Of a stretch of 6,830 bases of DNA, positions 6,771-6,830 are shown piece by piece. The notes under the pieces are model-generated. The model was not told the origin of the DNA, ran no database searches, and saw only the letters and a program-made list of their open reading frames with translations. Every line of letters starts with the position of its first letter. Position 1 is the first letter of the stretch. Source of the stretch: Cycloclasticus sp. (GTDB lineage Bacteria; Pseudomonadota; Gammaproteobacteria; Methylococcales; Cycloclasticaceae); the NCBI GenBank assembly GCA_019090295.1, contig JAHRWG010000213.1, positions 1-6,830 on the forward strand, given 5' to 3'. The position numbers and the translations under genes were made by a program.

Positions 6771-6830
6771 CTATTTCTCCACTTTAAAATCATCTGACAT
6801 GTCTTTATTTATTTCTGAGGGCAAGCTTAA
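6771..6830 (-). CDS. C-terminal tail of an unidentified gene upstream of sufB (possible suf regulator)
   Basis: One minus-strand frame is open from the window edge to a TAG at 6773-6771, giving the 19 residues LSLPSEINKDMSDDFKVEK. The stop abuts the sufB ATG and the sufB ribosome binding site lies within this frame; the other two frames stop within the 60 bases. Such tight abutment is typical of operon neighbours. In many gammaproteobacteria an Rrf2-family Fe-S regulator (SufR/IscR-like) precedes sufB, which makes that the first guess, but 19 tail residues show no recognisable domain. A leader region with a chance open frame is also possible, since 60 bases often stay open by chance. Confidence 0.4.
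   Translation of the reverse strand, partial: LSLPSEINKDMSDDFKVEK

Overview
This is a run of co-oriented genes, all on the minus strand. Read in the direction of transcription, from high to low coordinates, they are: the tail of an unidentified gene, sufB, sufC, sufD, sufS, sufU, prfB (peptide chain release factor 2) and the 5' part of lysS (lysyl-tRNA synthetase). The proteins most resemble gammaproteobacterial versions, especially RF2, LysS and SufS. The base composition is moderately AT-rich by eye, which suits a marine or otherwise low-GC gammaproteobacterium. No genus can be named from the sequence alone.

The upper part (1470-6830) is a compact SUF iron-sulfur cluster assembly operon. 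SufB, SufC and SufD form the scaffold/ATPase complex. SufS removes sulfur from cysteine, and SufU accepts the persulfide from SufS in place of the SufE found in E. coli. Junctions are tight: TAG-ATG before sufB, 4 nt between sufC and sufD, an ATGA overlap between sufD and sufS, and TAATG between sufS and sufU. The only real gap inside the operon is the 82 nt between sufB and sufC. No sufA, sufE or sufT lies inside the window.

The lower part holds the common prfB-lysS pair, starting only about 22 nt after sufU with no visible terminator, so read-through from suf is likely. prfB carries the classic programmed +1 frameshift at codons 25/26. A naive open reading frame starting at 1308 misses the first 45 residues; the complete gene spans 346-1444 and encodes 365 residues, the same length as E. 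coli RF2.

The first 35 bases are not genomic. Positions 3-35 match the Illumina Nextera (Tn5) read-1 adapter, including the 19-bp mosaic end, so lysS is cut off by a sequencing artefact at position 36. I found no new biological system. The points worth a second look are the adapter, the RF2 frameshift together with an in-frame ATG-TGA just upstream, the SufU-type sulfur transfer pair in a proteobacterial setting, and the suf-prfB-lysS linkage.
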